Source of the DNA: 2-02-FULL-43-13 sp043813805
GTDB lineage: Bacteria; Patescibacteriota; Minisyncoccia; Minisyncoccales; MHMH01
NCBI GenBank assembly: GCA_043813805.1
Contig: JBDRKR010000027.1
Span: 1-7,681 of the forward strand
DNA: 7,681 nucleotides
Direction: 5' to 3'
Shown: positions 5,571 through 7,681 of the stretch, piece by piece
How the letters are laid out: each line of letters begins with the position of its first letter
Numbering within the stretch: the stretch's first letter is position 1
Translations under genes and position numbers: made by a program
The notes under the pieces: model-generated
The model's input: the letters and a program-made list of their open reading frames with translations, nothing else
Told to the model about the DNA's origin: nothing
The model's database searches: none

Positions 5571-6026
5571 CTATCCTGTTTCGGGTGGAGGTTCGGGTAC
5601 CTGGTCGATCACCAGTCGGCAGGGGTATTGTCCTATAGATAGGTTGAAAACAAATTCAATGGTGCGACTGCTCCCGGGGGCTATAACAAAAGGACGTCCC
5701 ATAATATATTGATTTCCGTCCAGGGTTACTTTATATGAGATTCCGCTATTGGAATCGGGTGGATAGTAAAACAGCTGTACTGTCGCCCACCGCGTTTGAG
5801 CTACGGGGTTGATTATTTTGTAGCCCAATTTTATCGATTCTCCCTGGGACATCTCCAGCTTCGGATCCGTAAGCTGCTCCACTTGTATATCAGGCGGCGG
5901 AGGGGGTTTTATTGTGATGGTGAACGGATAATTAAGGACATTCCCTCCGGCCGCTGACGCCACTCCGCTTATCAGCGCTAGAGCCGCCAATACCGTAATA
6001 ACCGAGATCCAGATTTTTCTTTTCAT
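5571..6026 (-). CDS. Small secreted beta-rich protein of unknown function
   Basis: I do not recognise a named family. The 151-residue product has a clear Sec signal peptide: basic start KRK, hydrophobic core about 5-22, and VASA-AG, a good signal peptidase I site after A25. A short segment then leads to PPPPP (41-45). The main domain (about 47-142) alternates hydrophobic and polar residues like an immunoglobulin-like beta sandwich (IQVEQL, ESIKLGYKIIN, ATVQLFYY, RTIEFVFNL, CRLVIDQV). A second proline-rich tail (PEPPPE) ends it. One cysteine (C136) remains. The start is well supported by the strong Shine-Dalgarno at 6031-6038. It lies 42 bases downstream of the metalloprotease frame and is followed by a terminator, so it is probably co-expressed with the protease, as partner, substrate, or independent surface protein. 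Confidence 0.8.
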   Translation of the reverse strand: MKRKIWISVITVLAALALISGVASAAGGNVLNYPFTITIKPPPPPDIQVEQLTDPKLEMSQGESIKLGYKIINPVAQTRWATVQLFYYPPDSNSGISYKVTLDGNQYIMGRPFVIAPGSSRTIEFVFNLSIGQYPCRLVIDQVPEPPPETG

Positions 6027-6030
6027 CTTT

Positions 6031-6038
6031 CCTCCTTT
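6031..6038 (-). promoter_or_regulatory. Strong Shine-Dalgarno for the secreted-protein gene
   Basis: AAAGGAGG on the minus strand lies four bases before the ATG at 6026. It fixes that start and contrasts with the genes at 34-5498, none of which shows a comparable site. Confidence 0.8.
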
Positions 6039-6068
6039 GCCCTCGACGGTGTCCGTCCGCAGAGCCGT

Positions 6069-6431
6069 TTAGTTCAGATGTCTCCTTAACACCCCTCTTT
6101 CTTCCGTAGTGAAATTTACGTTGGGGAAATCCTTAAGGTTATAACTGAAGTAATCCATCTTATCGCCAAAGTAAGACATCAAATTGCCATTATCCGAGAT
6201 GACATCTGCTAGACCTCCGAAGAGATGGCTTAACTCATGAGCAATCGTTCCTATTCCAGCGTACCGCAGAGTGTCGTAATCGTGTTCCCGGAGATTTTCG
6301 ATAATATTATTGCCCACAACGGCTATATCGAAAAATTGAGCCCAGTTTGTCGAAGTTTTACCATACAGGAATACAAGGTAATATTCCTGTCCAGACCTCT
6401 GAATTTCCTGCATTATCTCTGCTCTAAGCAC
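6069..6431 (-). CDS. Metzincin-like zinc metalloprotease, C-terminal part (downstream of a frameshift)
   Basis: The fragment carries HELSHLFGGLAD (65-76 of the 120 residues from the GTG at 6431): H65, E66 and H69 make a zinc-protease HExxH helix, and D76 is a probable third ligand. GNLMSYF (82-88) resembles a metzincin Met-turn. The GGLAD variant recalls IgA-peptidase-like (M64) and snapalysin-like enzymes, where Asp is the third ligand; exact family membership is inferred. The frame stays open upstream of 6431 to at least 6497, encoding KTLVEYETNPGGYNQSQQAA, and the GTG has no good Shine-Dalgarno. It therefore looks like the continuation of the coiled-coil protein at 6479-7192, thrown out of frame by one base. 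Rejoined, the protein would be about 374 residues: membrane anchor, coiled coil, protease. The ending LRRHLN fits a closing helix. Confidence 0.75.
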   Translation of the reverse strand: MLRAEIMQEIQRSGQEYYLVFLYGKTSTNWAQFFDIAVVGNNIIENLREHDYDTLRYAGIGTIAHELSHLFGGLADVISDNGNLMSYFGDKMDYFSYNLKDFPNVNFTTEERGVLRRHLN

Positions 6432-6478
6432 GGCAGCCTGCTGGGATTGGTTGTATCCTCCGGGGTTTGTTTCATATT

Positions 6479-7192
6479 CTACAAGGGTTTTTCCCCCTTG
6501 AAGATAATCGGGTCTGAAAACTTAAAGGTTGCGCCTATTTTTTTTAAAAACCAGGGTTGAGCGATTTTTAATCCCTCTTTAATATTTTCCTGATCATCCT
6601 TTAGCTTCGGAGCATCGCAATCCTTCGGGATAAACAGAATGAGTTTTACGGAAACTGCAGGGTTTTTAATCTCAGTGTCCCCGAAAGCATAACTCTCGAG
6701 GCTTTTTAAGGCGATCCCCTTATTTTCGAATTTGCCTTTTAAGTAGGCCAAATCCGTATCCAGTTCTATACTGTAATTGCGGAGTTTACCCGTCTCTTCC
6801 TGCGCCCTCTTAAGAGACGCGCTTGCGGTTTGGAGACGAAATTCAGAGTCGTTTAATTCAGAAAGTAACTTTCCCGTTCCGTTTTCCTCTTTTTGCAATT
6901 TTACATTTAAATCATCAATGTTTTTCCGTAGCTGATTATTTTCCTTATCTTCCAGGGAAAGGGCGATTTTTGTTTCCTTTTGAAGCGCTTGTAGTTTTTG
7001 TTCGCTGCACTCTTTTTCTTTCAAGAGGTTTTGATTCGCGGTTAATTCCGCCATTAACGCAGTGCGTTCTTGGAGAAACTCCTCCTGTTGCCGGATATTA
7101 ATTTTCCATCCTATTCCACAAAGCACTAATGATGCAAACGTAATTATTACCGTTGCTGATACAATCACTTTTTCCAATATTCTGTTTTTCAA
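6479..7192 (-). CDS. Membrane-anchored coiled-coil protein, N-terminal part of frameshifted metalloprotease
   Basis: The 237-residue frame begins at TTG (7192), supported by AGGAG at 7200-7204 seven bases upstream and a strong promoter at 7225-7253. An ATG at 7199 is in another frame that closes soon. Residues 9-29 form one membrane helix. About 35-158 is a long charged, heptad-like region rich in E, K, Q and L (a coiled coil). From about 180 the composition changes to VKLILFIPKDCDAPKL ... AQPWFLKKIGATFKFSDPII, which resembles the N-terminal strand-helix-strand of secreted metzincin-like proteases. The frame ends at TAG (6479), just after a G5A5 run at 6488-6497, while the adjacent frame carries the HExxH half. 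I read this as the first part of one protease gene with a one-base deletion, or a sequencing error, at that run. Confidence 0.78.
   Translation of the reverse strand: MKNRILEKVIVSATVIITFASLVLCGIGWKINIRQQEEFLQERTALMAELTANQNLLKEKECSEQKLQALQKETKIALSLEDKENNQLRKNIDDLNVKLQKEENGTGKLLSELNDSEFRLQTASASLKRAQEETGKLRNYSIELDTDLAYLKGKFENKGIALKSLESYAFGDTEIKNPAVSVKLILFIPKDCDAPKLKDDQENIKEGLKIAQPWFLKKIGATFKFSDPIIFKGEKPL
6488..6497 (-). other. Probable frameshift site (GGGGGAAAAA) in the metalloprotease gene
   Basis: The minus strand reads AAG GGG GAA AAA CCC TTG TAG in the coiled-coil frame. One additional G or A gives AAG GGG GGA AAA ACC CTT GTA, which runs on without a stop into the HExxH frame. The two homopolymers of five are a typical place for a one-base indel, biological or technical. 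Confidence 0.7.
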
Positions 7193-7199
7193 AGTACAT

Positions 7200-7204
7200 C
7201 TCCT
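7200..7204 (-). promoter_or_regulatory. Shine-Dalgarno selecting the TTG start of the protease gene
   Basis: AGGAG on the minus strand ends seven bases before the TTG at 7192. It supports a non-ATG start, which keeps the membrane helix near the N-terminus. Confidence 0.6.
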
Positions 7205-7224
7205 GTCCTTAATTTACCGATGAG

Positions 7225-7253
7225 ACTATATCATCTCTTTCCAGTTTTGTCAA
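7225..7253 (-). promoter_or_regulatory. Sigma70-type promoter of the protease/secreted-protein unit
   Basis: On the minus strand, TTGACA (7253-7248) is followed by a 17-base spacer and TATAGT (7230-7225): a perfect -35 and five of six for the -10. Transcription would begin near 7218, giving a leader of about 26 bases that includes the Shine-Dalgarno for the TTG start. Confidence 0.8.
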
Positions 7254-7283
7254 CTATAATACAGGGGCCGGTTTCTGCATTAC

Positions 7284-7312
7284 TTGCTAAGACTTGACAT
7301 CGGGCGTATAAT
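7284..7312 (+). promoter_or_regulatory. Sigma70-type promoter of uvrA with nearly leaderless transcript
   Basis: TTGCTA (7284-7289), a 17-base spacer and TATAAT (7307-7312) form a good promoter pointing at uvrA. Expected initiation near 7319 leaves only about five bases before the ATG at 7325, and no Shine-Dalgarno is present, so the mRNA is probably leaderless or nearly so. It lies back to back with the leftward promoter at 7225-7253. Confidence 0.7.
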
Positions 7313-7324
7313 AAGAAACTGTTT

Positions 7325-7681
7325 ATGCCAAGCGATTTTATTAAAATTCGCGGGGCGAGAGTCCACAACCTGAAAAATATTGATGTGGATATCCCCAAGA
7401 ATAAATTAGTGGTGATTACCGGTCTTCCGGGTTCAGGTAAGTCAAGTTTGGCTTTTGACACTTTGTATGCCGAGGGTCAAAGAAGATATGTCGAATCGCT
7501 TTCAGCTTACGCACGTCAGTTCCTGGGAGTGATGCAAAAGCCGGATGTCGATAAAATCGAAGGGATATCTCCGGCCATTTCCATCGACCAAAGAAAATCA
7601 ACTCACAACCCCCGTTCAACCGTGGGCACCATCACGGAGGTTTACGATTATCTCCGTCTTCTGTTTGCGAGAATCGGCGTG
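7325..7681 (+). CDS. uvrA: Excinuclease ABC subunit A, N-terminal fragment
   Basis: The first 119 codons are present; the gene runs off the right edge (full UvrA is about 930-950 residues). UvrA is the damage-sensing ABC ATPase dimer that loads UvrB in nucleotide excision repair. Visible parts: IRGARVHNLKNI (8-19), the first Walker A motif GLPGSGKSS (33-41), then LAFDTLYAEGQRRYVESLSA (42-61), PDVDKIEGISPAISIDQ (73-89) and TVGTITEVYDYLRLLFAR (99-116), all near-identical to UvrA. The P-loop has Pro35 where most UvrA proteins have Ser (GLSGSGKSS); the catalytic K39 and S40 are intact. It is the only plus-strand gene and lies some 2.8 kb from uvrC in the opposite direction, so the two repair genes are not in one operon. 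Confidence 0.96.
   Translation, partial: MPSDFIKIRGARVHNLKNIDVDIPKNKLVVITGLPGSGKSSLAFDTLYAEGQRRYVESLSAYARQFLGVMQKPDVDKIEGISPAISIDQRKSTHNPRSTVGTITEVYDYLRLLFARIGV

Noticed and set aside
6045..6057. GACGG-TGT-CCGTC hairpin between the protease and secreted-protein genes
   Set aside because: A 5-bp stem without a T run is too weak for a terminator and may be chance in a 42-base spacer.
6488..6497. Programmed -1 ribosomal frameshifting at GGGGGAAAAA
   Set aside because: The frame phasing does not give a canonical X XXY YYZ heptamer with good re-pairing at both sites, and no strong downstream stem-loop was evident. A simple indel explains it better.
7255..7260. TATAAT on the plus strand
   Set aside because: It has no -35 match at a suitable distance and lies next to the -35 of the leftward promoter.
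7294..7312. Perfect TTGACA before TATAAT upstream of uvrA
   Set aside because: The spacer is only seven bases. The TTGCTA at 7284 gives the proper 17-base spacing to the same -10, so TTGACA is probably incidental.
7231..7619. Two overlapping minus-strand open frames opposite uvrA
   Set aside because: They lie antisense to sequence that encodes near-identical UvrA motifs, have no start signals and resemble no family.

Overview
The window reads as a piece of a small, streamlined bacterial genome, most likely from the Candidate Phyla Radiation (Patescibacteria, Parcubacteria-like). This is an inference from gene content. The clues are a cupin-type glucose-6-phosphate isomerase directly overlapping a GalU-like gene, an oligopeptide-binding protein carrying an internal peptidoglycan-binding domain, a short UvrC without its C-terminal helix-hairpin-helix region, very tight gene packing and mostly Shine-Dalgarno-less starts. 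TAA, TAG and TGA all act as stops, so the standard bacterial code fits.

Layout. Everything from 7192 down to 1 lies on the minus strand; only uvrA (7325 to the right edge) is on plus. Reading along the minus strand from 7192: (1) a two-gene unit, made of a membrane-anchored coiled-coil protein that continues through a one-base frameshift into a zinc metalloprotease domain (HELSH...GGLAD...NLMS), then a small secreted beta-rich protein, closed by a strong terminator at 5521-5552. (2) A tightly packed run of five genes with gaps of 4-23 bases or overlaps: CapA-like protein, uvrC, a small four-helix membrane protein of the holin-4/YvlD type, secG, and the peptide-binding protein with the PG-binding insert. 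(3) After a stem-loop, pgiA (cupin isomerase) and the first 16 codons of galU, which overlap by 17 bases.

Functional picture. Unit 2 mixes DNA repair (UvrC), protein export (SecG) and envelope functions (CapA-like, holin-4-like, peptide-binding lipid-surface protein). Unit 3 handles hexose phosphate and UDP-glucose supply. UvrA is divergently oriented across a 132-base intergenic region that holds two back-to-back sigma70-type promoters: a textbook one (TTGACA, 17, TATAGT) firing leftward into the protease unit, and one (TTGCTA, 17, TATAAT) firing rightward into uvrA with almost no leader.

Most noteworthy are: the frameshifted metalloprotease and its secreted partner; a peptidoglycan-binding domain spliced into the middle of a solute-binding protein; several short perfect palindromes with 3-base loops inside uvrC, three of them in apparent in-frame insertions; and a three-armed repeat around the pgiA start that could form two exclusive RNA structures.
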